This document shows, in pieces, positions 1 to 7,904 of a stretch of 64,000 bases of DNA. Each line of letters opens with the position of its first letter. The first letter of the stretch is position 1. The position numbers and the translations under genes are program-made. Source of the DNA: an uncultured Bacteroidales bacterium. GTDB lineage: Bacteria > Bacteroidota > Bacteroidia > Bacteroidales > Muribaculaceae. The notes under the pieces are model-generated. The model worked only from the letters and a program-made list of their open reading frames with translations. It had not been told where the DNA came from and did not search any database. The DNA lies in the NCBI GenBank assembly GCA_902792895.1, contig CADBBK010000004.1:124464-188463 (forward strand), read 5' to 3'.

Positions 1-603
1 ATGACTTCAGTTTCAATGTACGTTTGGCATTATCCTTTCCCTCAAACTGATAATAACCAGTAGCTCCTTCCATTATGAAATCTTTACATTGGTCTTCCCT
101 ATACTCCCCCAAAGTGACATACTTACTCCTGATGAAGCTGTAATCGTTTGTTCGGTAGGAGAAGAATCAGCAGCTTTAAACTCAAGACCTGGTGGCATGG
201 ATGAGTGAGTGATGGAATCTTGACGGACTATCTCTAGAAGTTCTGCCTTTGCAATTAAGTCTAGTCTGGCTTGTTCGGCCTGTATGGCTAATTGTCTTTC
301 CTTCTCTGCAAGTTTTTGCTGGTTGTCATTCCATAGCCAACCACCAATACCCAAAAGGGTGAGTATTCCTAAAACTATAGACACAATAAGTCTAGTATTT
401 CTCTTACGTACAGGCTCATCGTAATACTCAACAGTCTCTGGCATAATGGTTTGTTCGGGTTGTTCCTGAGTTTCTTGATTCTGATTGACTATGTGTCGAC
501 TATTCTCAATATGTACTAAGTCTACCGAGTTTCCACATTTCGAACAAGCCTTAGCTTTATCCAAAATCATCTGTCCACAATGATTACATTTAATTAAAGC
601 CAT
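1..603 (-). pseudogene. Zinc-ribbon membrane protein, frameshifted and cut by window edge
   Basis: The open frame (73-603) gives 176 residues: a four-Cys zinc ribbon (C6, C9, C20, C23), a membrane segment at about 71-92, and a charged helical stretch at about 93-130. It stops soon after an LWGSIG motif. The paralogue at 3114-3842 has LWGNIG followed by QCKDFIM and GYY. The same continuation (QCKDFIM, then GATGYY, then KRTLKLK) is present here one frame over and runs off the window. Aligning the two copies shows one base missing near 95-101. So this is either a decaying paralogue or a one-base sequence error. The function is unknown. It is the last gene of a five-gene minus-strand row and follows its neighbour by 23 nt. 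Confidence 0.75.
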
Positions 604-626
604 ATTAATGCTTGATTATTATCTAC

Positions 627-1424
627 TTATTGATTCTCTTGATGTTTAATGTTATTAATGCATTTTAATAATTCCCTTTTTTCGTAAATATCACCGTGAA
701 TAATCTCATCAACTCTCCATTGATTATTTATTTTGATTATTAATAATATTGCTGTTTCTGGCGGCGCGTCACTGTATAATTGATATTCCACTATTACCTT
801 AGCCGTTGTTTCGGTGACATCACTCACCTGAACAACATGTGGGTTTCCAGAATCTCCTTCTTGGGACATAGTCCACAAATCATAATCAATACAACAGATA
901 CATTCATACTGCACACATAGACTCTCATCTTCTTTAATCAACTTCTGAAACTCTGGTGATAAATACTGATCATTATCCCAAATCCGTTCAACTTCGTTTT
1001 TAATACTATTAGCTATTTCTTTAGTAATGGAGTCTTGGCGGGCTTGCTCACGCAGTTCTGCGGCGGCGATGGAATCTTGGCGGGCTTTTTCAGCCAGTAT
1101 GGCCATCTGACGTTCCTGCTCGGCACGTTTCTGATTGTTGCCATACCACAGCCAGCCCCCAACACCCAAGAGGGCAAGTAATCCTATAACGAAAATAGCA
1201 ATAAGACCTGCACTGCCCTTATGCTTAGGTTCTTTGTAATACTCAACTGGCTCTGATATGATGGCCCTTTCAGTTTGCGCTTGAACCTCTTGAATCTGAT
1301 TGAATCGGGGTTGGCTGCTTTCGCCATGCTTATTATCTAGGCCTATCTGGTGTCCGCAATGCGGACAAGCCTTTGCCTTGTCCGATACCTTCTTTCCACA
1401 ATTATTACAGGTAATCAATGCCAT
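627..1424 (-). CDS. Zinc-ribbon, membrane-anchored protein with DUF3828-like domain
   Basis: The protein begins MALITCNNCG and has two CxxC pairs of a zinc ribbon in its first 25 residues. A single membrane segment follows at about 74-96, then a charged helix in which ARQDSI occurs twice. The C-terminal half (YLSPEFQKLIKEDE, DYDLW, then beta-rich sequence) resembles DUF3828, a small periplasmic fold of unknown role; that match is by eye only. I chose the second Met (1424) because the other row members also start MALI; an ATG two codons upstream is possible. It shares the ribbon, anchor and coil with the gene at 73-603. The role is unknown; the ribbon probably faces the cytoplasm and the C-terminal domain the other side. 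Confidence 0.75.
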   Translation of the reverse strand: MALITCNNCGKKVSDKAKACPHCGHQIGLDNKHGESSQPRFNQIQEVQAQTERAIISEPVEYYKEPKHKGSAGLIAIFVIGLLALLGVGGWLWYGNNQKRAEQERQMAILAEKARQDSIAAAELREQARQDSITKEIANSIKNEVERIWDNDQYLSPEFQKLIKEDESLCVQYECICCIDYDLWTMSQEGDSGNPHVVQVSDVTETTAKVIVEYQLYSDAPPETAILLIIKINNQWRVDEIIHGDIYEKRELLKCINNIKHQENQ

Positions 1425-1507
1425 AATCAACTATATTATGCGTTTTATCTATGCTTGGTCTTTAAATGCTTCGTGCTTTCGGCTCACCAGCCTCGGCAAC
1501 ATTTGTT

Positions 1508-2257
1508 TTAGTTTTGCCTTTGTTTTTCTATTGTCTGCCATAGTTTTTCAGCTTCGGAAAGATCTTTAGGTACGCCATAGCCGTTTTGATAGCAAATAGC
1601 TAGATTGCTTAATGCGTTCACATTGCCTTTTTCAGCTGCTTTACGGTACCACTTAACAGCTTCATCATAATCTTGAGGTACGCCCTCACCATTTTGATAT
1701 AAATAGCCTAATTCACACTGAGCTTGTGAATGACCTTTTTCAGCTGCTTTACGGATCCACTTAACGGCATTTGAATAATCTTGAGCTACTCCTTCGCCAC
1801 ATAAATAGCAGAAGCCTAATTGGTATTGAGCACTGTCGTGATCATTTTCAGCTGCTTTACGGAACCATTTCACTGCTTCAGAATAGTTTTGGGGCACTTT
1901 TTCTCCTTTATAATAGCATTCACCCAATTCAAATTGAGCATCAGCATCCCCTTTCTTGGCAGCCTCGGTTAAACTTTCAATAGAGTCATAAGATCTTTTT
2001 GGTGTATTACTGCGATGTTCATACCAATAATAGCCTGCAAATGCTAACACTATTATAGCAATCATTGCATTCATTGCAAACCTGAGAGATAACCATGAAT
2101 CACTCTTTCTAAGAGGATGGGGTTCATGAGGCGCCTTTACTTCATGGCTCTCTTCAATTACTGGAACCTCTTGATCTAAAACTCTACCACAATGAGGGCA
2201 AACTTTTGCTTTGTCTGAAATGTTGCCACCGCAGTTTTCACATTTAATTAGTGCCAT
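1508..2257 (-). CDS. Zinc-ribbon, membrane-anchored Sel1-repeat protein
   Basis: A 249-residue protein in three parts. First is a MALIKCENCG zinc ribbon with four Cys. Then comes a membrane segment at about 61-82. The rest is four Sel1-type repeats of 36 residues, each with the pattern AQ.ELG..Y..GEGV.QDY.EAVKW.RKAAEKG. Sel1 repeats form TPR-like solenoids that bind other proteins. This suggests a membrane-tethered scaffold, but no partner can be named. It starts 11 nt after the end of the gene at 2269-3012, so the two are probably co-transcribed. The repeats are very regular, as expected for recent repeat duplication. Confidence 0.85.
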   Translation of the reverse strand: MALIKCENCGGNISDKAKVCPHCGRVLDQEVPVIEESHEVKAPHEPHPLRKSDSWLSLRFAMNAMIAIIVLAFAGYYWYEHRSNTPKRSYDSIESLTEAAKKGDADAQFELGECYYKGEKVPQNYSEAVKWFRKAAENDHDSAQYQLGFCYLCGEGVAQDYSNAVKWIRKAAEKGHSQAQCELGYLYQNGEGVPQDYDEAVKWYRKAAEKGNVNALSNLAICYQNGYGVPKDLSEAEKLWQTIEKQRQN

Positions 2258-2268
2258 GATACCTGTAT

Positions 2269-3012
2269 TTAATAACCATTAGACAATGCCACTGCGCTAC
2301 CTATTGCACCAGCAAAAACAAAGAATAGCAGAATAAATGCGATCACAACGGCAATCAAGCACCACATCGCATTTTGAGTTCCTCTATCGGGCAATTCTTC
2401 GGCAACATAATTGGTGTCGTACTTGGGTGACCTGCCATATTCATTCGTTTCTTTATCAGAGTCTTTACAAATGAAAATCCATGGGATTATAGGACAAATT
2501 GCCCACCACCCATTACGGCCTATATCATGAAGCCTCCTGACTATCGCTGCAAACCATGGAATTAATGTAATCAATAGAGCAATTCCAGCAACTTTAGGAT
2601 ACTCAAAGCAGAGTGAGAGCGCAATAGCCAAAACGCCTATAAAAAACGGGAACACTTCGCTACGACGTGAACGTCCTGAAAACAAAGCATATTTGCGGCA
2701 GAAACAATCATAGATAGAATCTCCAAAATCTAAATGTGCACATGGGCCTTTTGCGCCACAATGAGGACAACGTTTCGCATCAAACGATAAGGGTTTTCCG
2801 CACTCACGACAATTATGCAAAGTACCCTTTTGGGGAGAAACTGGGGCTGGCACGGCTACTTGGGCTGTTCCTTGAGCCGCTTTCACCTTATTAGGTTTAT
2901 CATGAGTTGTTTCGACTTTTCTACATTCGCTAGCTGGACAGCCGCACTCTGGGCAAGAACTTAAGTTGTCATTGAACTCATACCCACATTCTGTACAAAA
3001 TAGTTTATCCAT
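2269..3012 (-). CDS. Double zinc-ribbon DUF805 membrane protein
   Basis: 247 residues with two zinc ribbons. The first is at 1-30 (LFCTECG, then CPECGCP). The second is at about 67-92 (HNCRECG, then CPHCG). A DUF805 domain follows with about four membrane segments, and shows the usual FSGRSRRSE and RRLHDIGRNGWW motifs. DUF805 proteins are small inner-membrane proteins of unknown function. It differs from its row neighbours in having MDKLF rather than MALIKC at its start and a polytopic anchor. A TAGCTTTG box at 3088-3095 (reverse strand) could be its own promoter, but no matching upstream box is clear. Confidence 0.85.
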   Translation of the reverse strand: MDKLFCTECGYEFNDNLSSCPECGCPASECRKVETTHDKPNKVKAAQGTAQVAVPAPVSPQKGTLHNCRECGKPLSFDAKRCPHCGAKGPCAHLDFGDSIYDCFCRKYALFSGRSRRSEVFPFFIGVLAIALSLCFEYPKVAGIALLITLIPWFAAIVRRLHDIGRNGWWAICPIIPWIFICKDSDKETNEYGRSPKYDTNYVAEELPDRGTQNAMWCLIAVVIAFILLFFVFAGAIGSAVALSNGY

Positions 3013-3113
3013 AACTAATTATCAATTAATATGTTAATGTTTCTTTAAAAGCTTAAAAAGCGAGTAAGCCAGGAGTATTTATACCACCAAAGCTAAGCAG
3101 GTTCGTACTTATG

Positions 3114-3842
3114 TTAATCAACGTAAAGGTAAAAATCTAATTTAACACCTTTCCTCACACTGATAAATTTACCACTATAAATATTGCCTGGATGAGGCTC
3201 AGGAATAATTTCAAAGACTCCAACAAATTTCCCGATATACTTATTCCGAAGAAAAGCGTCTATCTCACACTTTCCTGTTTTTTTGTCGTAATTAACGAGT
3301 TTCATTGTGCGACGAACGTTGTCGACACCTTCAAAAACATAATATCCTGTAGTCCCATTCATTATGAAATCTTTACACTGAGCTTCTCCAATATTGCCCC
3401 ATAAATCCATGTAAACTTCATTTGGGTCTTCATCTATTGCTTGTGTTTCTTCTTCAACTTCCATTTCTTTAACAGGTTGGATAGCTGATGGATTGCTGTT
3501 TTCTACATCATTTATTGTGCTTTCATCCACATTGTTAACATCGCTTAAATCAATAAGAGCCTCAGAGGGATCATCAATTATAGTATTATTGGGTAGGTAA
3601 ATATAATGATAGTAGTAAAACCCACCCAAACATGCGATTGAGAGGAGAAGCAGTGGTAATGCAAATTGTAGCCATTTTGTGGGACTATTATTCTTCTGAT
3701 GCGGCAATATATTGGCTGTTATTTGATCATTGTTAACTTGGTTTCCAATATCTACTTTGCTCAACATGCTGCCACATTTCGGACAAGCTTTTGCTTTGTC
3801 CGAAATCATCTGTCCACATTTTTTACATTTTATAAGTGCCAT
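3114..3842 (-). CDS. Zinc-ribbon, membrane-anchored protein, first gene of the row
   Basis: 242 residues: a MALIKCKKCG zinc ribbon (four Cys in the first 25 residues), a membrane segment at about 59-78, an acidic linker at about 85-140, and a small beta-rich C-terminal domain from LWGNIGEAQCKDFIM to the end (FYLYVD). The C-terminal domain is the intact version of the one broken by a frameshift in the gene at 1-603. I do not recognise this domain. It is the most upstream gene of the minus-strand row, so a promoter is expected within 3843-3950. Its base composition is AT-rich, unlike most of the window. Confidence 0.8.
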   Translation of the reverse strand: MALIKCKKCGQMISDKAKACPKCGSMLSKVDIGNQVNNDQITANILPHQKNNSPTKWLQFALPLLLLSIACLGGFYYYHYIYLPNNTIIDDPSEALIDLSDVNNVDESTINDVENSNPSAIQPVKEMEVEEETQAIDEDPNEVYMDLWGNIGEAQCKDFIMNGTTGYYVFEGVDNVRRTMKLVNYDKKTGKCEIDAFLRNKYIGKFVGVFEIIPEPHPGNIYSGKFISVRKGVKLDFYLYVD

Positions 3843-4092
3843 ATAAATATTTCTATAGAAGGTTCTCCTTATTCATTTACAGCTGCATCAGATTTCTTAA
3901 AAAGCAAGAAAAAAACAATTGTAATTCATGTTCTTAACATTAATCGTAATACATCCGCAAATTTCGTCATTCTTTTTGACTTTGGCAAGAAATCTAACTA
4001 CTTTTGTGATTGTGAATGGCTTTATGGTACATATTTTGGTCGTTTTTGGGGCTTTATGGCTGACTATAAGGCTGTTGCAATGGTACCATTTC

Positions 4093-4419
4093 TTCCGCTT
4101 GGATGAACTGCCAGAATTTTCGAGAAATGTGCTGGAAGTAATGCGGCAGCCGCTAGAGGACAGGATTATTTCGATTTCGAGGGCAAAATACAGCACCGAA
4201 TATCCCGCGTCGTTTATGCTTGTGGCGAGCATGAATCCGTGCCCGTGCGGGTACTATGGTCACCCCAAGAAAAAGTGTGTTTACAACGAGTACCAGCGTA
4301 CCCATTATATGAGCAAGATTTCGGGCCCGCTGCTCGACCGCATCGACCACCACATCATAGCTCGACATCAGCCTCACCGCAACCTCGACCGCCCCACCTA
4401 CCTCGGCACCAGTCTATAG
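4093..4419 (+). pseudogene. Internal fragment of a ComM/YifB Mg-chelatase-like ATPase
   Basis: The reading frame carries [21 protein letters not shown], then [20 protein letters not shown], then [10 protein letters not shown] and [12 protein letters not shown]. These are the Walker B region and following motifs of the ComM/YifB family, which are about 510 residues when intact. Neither the N-terminal S5/Lon-like domain nor the Walker A motif is present, and nothing of the C-terminal domain follows. After LLDRID the homology stops and the frame ends with [13 protein letters not shown] and a stop. That tail also occurs in two other places nearby. This is a gene relic. Confidence 0.85.
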
Positions 4420-4429
4420 CATCGTTAAT

Positions 4430-4488
4430 TCACTGAATTTTGCTAAATTTAGTGATTACACTCACTAAATTTATATAAAATTTGGTGA
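4430..4488. promoter_or_regulatory. Array of four 11-bp half-sites, probable operator
   Basis: Four copies of an 11-bp motif alternate in orientation: TCACTGAATTT (4430-4440), AAATTTAGTGA (4445-4455), TCACTAAATTT (4462-4472) and AAATTTGGTGA (4478-4488). The start-to-start spacing is 15-17 bp. The middle pair is a perfect inverted repeat. The last copy overlaps the TTTG box (4481-4484) of the promoter for the gene at 4536. This looks like cooperative binding sites for a dimeric repressor. The binding protein is not identified. Confidence 0.6.
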
Positions 4489-4512
4489 TTAGAGAGATCT
4501 TTTCTATCTTTG
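4481..4512 (+). promoter_or_regulatory. Bacteroidetes-type promoter for the AAA/DUF4143 gene
   Basis: TTTG at 4481-4484, then exactly 20 nt, then TATCTTTG at 4505-4512. This matches the -33/-7 consensus of the main Bacteroidetes sigma factor. Transcription should start near 4518-4520, a few bases before ATG 4524 and 16-18 nt before the preferred ATG 4536. Confidence 0.7.
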
Positions 4513-4535
4513 TGGCAATCAAAATGCAATTGATT

Positions 4536-5657
4536 ATGATACATCGAATTCTACAGAAAGAGCTAGAGAGTGCATATGGTCGTCGCAAGGTAATTACCAT
4601 TTTGGGACCTCGTCAGGTGGGCAAGAGTACGCTACTTTCAGAATTGGCAACTGCTGGAACAAGGGTGCGTATCTTGAACTGCGACAATGAGGATGACCGT
4701 AGATTGTTGATTGATAAAACCTCAACCGAATTGAAAAATCTCGTTGAGCCACACGATTTTTTTCTGATAGACGAGGCGCAACGGGTTAAAAACATCGGAC
4801 TGACGCTAAAAATGATCGGCGACTTACATCTGGATACTCACGTGATTGTAACTGGTTCTTCGTCCTTTGACCTTGCTGATGAGATCAATGAACCTGCAAC
4901 TGGTCGACTAATTGAGTATAACCTGTTTCCGTTCTCACTTCCCGAGTTGGCTGCAACAACATCACAGGTTGAAGAAGGGCGAATGCTGGAAACCAGAATG
5001 ATCTATGGCTTATATCCAGAGGTGGTAACACAGCCAGAATATGCCAAGGACACGTTGATGAATTTGGTCAACAATTACCTGTACCGGGATGCGTTGGCAT
5101 TTCAGGGTCTGAGGAAACCCGATGCCTTGATTAAACTTGTCAGGGCTTTGGCCCTTCAAATAGGTAGCGAAGTATCATATAACGAGTTAGCACTGACTGT
5201 TGGCATCGATAAAGTCACCATCGAGAATTATATCAACTTGTTAGAAAAATGCTTTATCATCTTCAGACTCAACTCCTTCAGTCGTAATGTCCGAAACGAG
5301 ATCAGAAAAGGCAAGAAAATCTACTTTGTGGACAATGGTGTGCGCAATGCGGTCTTATCTCATTTTGCCCCCCTTGAACTGCGTAATGACGTTGGAATGC
5401 TGTGGGAGAACCTGATGGTCTCGGAGCGAGTAAAACGCAATGCTTACCATAGGAGTTACGCACAGTTATACTTCTGGCGCACCCATGACCAAAAGGAGAT
5501 AGATTTAATTGAGGATAAGGATGGAAGATTGACGGCCTTTGAGTTCAAGTGGAATGAAAGACAAAAGGCCCGCATACCTGCCAGTTTCATGCAGAACTAT
5601 CCGAATTCCGAATTCATCGTGATCAACAAAGATAACTTCTGGCCATTCTTGTCCTGA
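4536..5657 (+). CDS. AAA-family ATPase with DUF4143 domain
   Basis: From ATG 4536 the protein is 373 residues. The N-terminal AAA_14 ATPase domain shows Walker A GPRQVGKSTL and Walker B FFLIDEAQ, plus a sensor-like VTGSSSFDL. The C-terminal DUF4143 domain includes the NYLYRDAL motif, a winged-helix-like part, and a restriction-endonuclease-like end (FWRTHDQKEIDLI, FEFKW). The family is very common in Bacteroidetes; its function is not established. Longer start options lie inside the promoter and are unlikely. It stands alone, preceded by an operator-like array and flanked by gene relics, which fits an accessory gene. Confidence 0.9.
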   Translation: MIHRILQKELESAYGRRKVITILGPRQVGKSTLLSELATAGTRVRILNCDNEDDRRLLIDKTSTELKNLVEPHDFFLIDEAQRVKNIGLTLKMIGDLHLDTHVIVTGSSSFDLADEINEPATGRLIEYNLFPFSLPELAATTSQVEEGRMLETRMIYGLYPEVVTQPEYAKDTLMNLVNNYLYRDALAFQGLRKPDALIKLVRALALQIGSEVSYNELALTVGIDKVTIENYINLLEKCFIIFRLNSFSRNVRNEIRKGKKIYFVDNGVRNAVLSHFAPLELRNDVGMLWENLMVSERVKRNAYHRSYAQLYFWRTHDQKEIDLIEDKDGRLTAFEFKWNERQKARIPASFMQNYPNSEFIVINKDNFWPFLS

Positions 5658-5665
5658 TAATTATG

Positions 5666-5733
5666 AGTCCATGTGCGACACAATGGAACGCATGAACATG
5701 ACCGCCCCACTTACCTCGGCTCAAATTTATAGA
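5666..5733 (+). pseudogene. Gene-tail relic ending in the RPTYLG motif
   Basis: Directly after the ATPase gene a short frame reads RHNGTHEHDRPTYLGSNL and then a stop. The end (DRPTYLG plus two or three residues and a stop) matches the tail fused to the comM relic at 4360-4419, and there is a third version at 6363-6440. There is no start codon or upstream domain. The parent gene is not recognised. Confidence 0.45.
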
Positions 5734-5864
5734 GTTCAAAATTATGTCAGATATAAAAGTAAAATAGTGATTGATTGAATGGGGCCTTATGAGTTCCACC
5801 CTGTCATAGCCATATCAAACTTAACATTATGGAGATATTACATCAATAATATTACCGCCAAGGG

Positions 5865-6356
5865 TTGGCGGCTACAAAGGCGGTGATCTATACCATACTG
5901 TCGGTGGTATTGGTCGCCTTCGGGGTGTACAGCTTTATCCATTGGGAGTTGTCGTTTATGTTCCATGACTGGCATGGTTACGTGATACTCATTGTCTATG
6001 GCCTGATGACGCTTGCCTTGATATTGTCGGCTATCGAGTCGTTCAGGAAAGCCGCTAAAGCCCGCCACGGTATACCCGCATTTGCTGTTGGTGCCGACTG
6101 CTTCATCTTTTACGACAAAGACGGCTTGGCTACAACGATACCCTTTGCTGACTGTGAACAGGTGAGGTTCAAGACGACCATGCAATTTCGTGTGCCCACG
6201 CTTAGGCTTATCGTGAAATACCATGAAAGGAAGGACCCTAAGAACACTCTTCGTTTCGAGGTAGGATTAAGCGAACTCGATCGCCCCGCCAAAGAGATTG
6301 ACAAACAGCTGAAAAACGTGTATCGTAAATACAAGAAAGCGTCTACCGATCAATAA
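5865..6356 (+). CDS. STM3941-like membrane protein, start region damaged
   Basis: About 163 residues with two membrane segments (about 7-25 and 40-60), followed by a beta-rich PH-like domain (IPFADCEQV, LRLIVKYHERKD). This is typical of the STM3941-type bacterial PH-domain membrane proteins of unknown role. The natural start seems to be ATG 5829 (MEILHQ), but the in-frame codon at 5847 is TAA, after which the frame continues YYRQGLAATKAV. Either translation begins at TTG 5865, as given here, or the gene carries a nonsense mutation next to an AATAAT repeat. Confidence 0.65.
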   Translation: MAATKAVIYTILSVVLVAFGVYSFIHWELSFMFHDWHGYVILIVYGLMTLALILSAIESFRKAAKARHGIPAFAVGADCFIFYDKDGLATTIPFADCEQVRFKTTMQFRVPTLRLIVKYHERKDPKNTLRFEVGLSELDRPAKEIDKQLKNVYRKYKKASTDQ

Positions 6357-6362
6357 TACCCA

Positions 6363-6440
6363 TTGGCAGCACCACCTCCGACGTCTTCAACCACCACAGG
6401 GGCGCACATCAGCCTTACAGCACCCTCGAGCGCCCCACAT
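6363..6440 (+). pseudogene. Gene-tail relic, third RPTY-type copy
   Basis: One frame reads IGSTTSDVFNHHRGAHQPY, then STLERPTYMG. At nucleotide level the stretch CATCAGCCT..AC through CGCCCCAC closely follows the tail of the comM relic (about 4365-4415). There is no start codon. It looks like the 3' end of a lost gene of unknown identity lying just before the DUF4268 gene. Confidence 0.4.
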
Positions 6441-6485
6441 ATATGGGACATCAAAAATTGTTTTACATTAATTCATTTGTTGTTT

Positions 6486-7451
6486 ATGGCTAAGAAACTA
6501 ATTCTATCGAAAATAGAGCATCTCCCTTTACGCAGGTGTTGGCAGAACGAGGCGAGCGATTTTACTCCTTGGTTGGCCGAGGAGGAAAACATGGCTCGAC
6601 TTGCTGAAGCTCTCGGCATGACTGAGCTTGAGGTAATAGCAACCGAAGAGAGGGTTGGCTCTTTCCGGGCCGACATTTTATGTAATGATCCAATCAACGA
6701 CAGGCTTTTGCTTATCGAGAATCAGTTGGAGAAAACAGACCACAACCATTTGGGCCAAATTCTCACATATGCCGCCGGCTTGGATGCGGCCACAATCATT
6801 TGGATTGCAGAGAAATTTACTGAGGAACATCGCGCAGTCATTGACTGGTTAAACCGTATCACCGACAAGAATTTCAACTTCTTTGGTGTCGAAATTCAGT
6901 TGATTAAGATTAGAAGCAATAAATCGGTTGCTCCTGTCTTTAATGTCATTGCCAAACCCAATGACTGGTCGAAAGATGTGCGTAGCTCTTCCCAAAAGAA
7001 GGCAGACACTGCGGCCGAAAAGAGGCAGGCAAAATTTGAATTCTGGTGTAACTTTTGTGAGTACATGAGAAACAATCCATCTAAGTTGTTTAAGCCAGAG
7101 TCACCAACACAGCAATATTGGATGAGTTTTGATATTGGGAGTAGCCGTTTCAATATAACACTCTTGTTTCACGCAAATATCGGAAGAGCCACGGTAAGGT
7201 TATACATGCTTGAAGACCAAGATAAAACCTGTTTTGATGCGCTTGTAAAGAATCGTGAGAAAGCTGAAAAATCGATTGGATCGGAACTTGAGTGGAATCG
7301 ATATGAAGGCCAGATGATTTCGACAATAGATGTGTATTTGCATAATTGCAATTTTACTGATCGGACTGGACAGCAGGTGGTCTTCGCCTGGTACAAGGAC
7401 TATACCGAGCGGTTTATCAAGTATTTCAAACCCATTATTAAGAAACTGTAA
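6486..7451 (+). CDS. DUF4268-family nuclease-like protein
   Basis: 321 residues from ATG 6486. The N-terminal part looks like a PD-(D/E)XK-type fold: GSFRADILC, then LLIENQLEKTDHNHLGQIL and TYAAG, where RADI and ENQ supply the usual acidic and Gln/Lys positions. A Lys/Ala-rich linker leads to the C-terminal DUF4268 part (FWCNFCEYM, FDIGSSRF, DALVKNREKAEKSIG, FAWYKDYTERF). Such proteins often occur in accessory regions and are suspected nucleases; no activity can be asserted. An in-frame extension to 6363 reads through a gene relic and is rejected. The gene is AT-rich. Confidence 0.85.
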   Translation: MAKKLILSKIEHLPLRRCWQNEASDFTPWLAEEENMARLAEALGMTELEVIATEERVGSFRADILCNDPINDRLLLIENQLEKTDHNHLGQILTYAAGLDAATIIWIAEKFTEEHRAVIDWLNRITDKNFNFFGVEIQLIKIRSNKSVAPVFNVIAKPNDWSKDVRSSSQKKADTAAEKRQAKFEFWCNFCEYMRNNPSKLFKPESPTQQYWMSFDIGSSRFNITLLFHANIGRATVRLYMLEDQDKTCFDALVKNREKAEKSIGSELEWNRYEGQMISTIDVYLHNCNFTDRTGQQVVFAWYKDYTERFIKYFKPIIKKL

Positions 7452-7610
7452 TTAGAAACAGAAGAAATGAAGGAAAGCAAGAACCATGGTAGATATGGTG
7501 CTTGCTTCTTTGGGAATGGTGATAATGGGACCTGTCAATTGTGTTCCACTAAAAACGGGACAAGGTCGGTTTTATGTGTAGCCAAGTAATAAACCAGGAG
7601 ACACGGAATG

Positions 7611-7904
7611 TCAAATCCAGGACCTGATTTCATCAAAAAGATCGCGAAGAGTAAACCTAGTAGCTGTGCCAACCTGCATTTCCCAACTATGATTACATTT
7701 CCGGCAGTGGCATTTATAATAATCTTTGTCAATTAAGCTCTTTGCGACATTACCAAAAATGGTACCTATAATATGACCTATAAGCCCAAAAGGGCGTCCA
7801 ATTCTTTTGCCAGCATTCGGCAAATATTGAGCTGTGTAAACACTTTGTATGAACTCTGATTCAACATCCATTGAGCCACATAATGGGCATTTAACATCGG
7901 CCAT
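7611..7904 (-). CDS. Small zinc-ribbon protein
   Basis: 97 residues. CPLCGS near the N-terminus and CHCRKCNHSW near residue 70 provide a CxxC...CxxC zinc ribbon. Between them lies a Gly/Ile-rich helix (GLIGHIIGTIFGNVAKSL) that might touch or enter a membrane. It ends LFDEIRSWI. I do not recognise a named family. It is convergent with the DUF4268 gene and has no clear operon partner. Confidence 0.65.
   Translation of the reverse strand: MADVKCPLCGSMDVESEFIQSVYTAQYLPNAGKRIGRPFGLIGHIIGTIFGNVAKSLIDKDYYKCHCRKCNHSWEMQVGTATRFTLRDLFDEIRSWI

Noticed and set aside
7535-7732. 65-codon minus-strand frame overlapping the small zinc-ribbon gene
   Set aside because: Overlaps the better-supported CxxC protein in another frame and has no family features.
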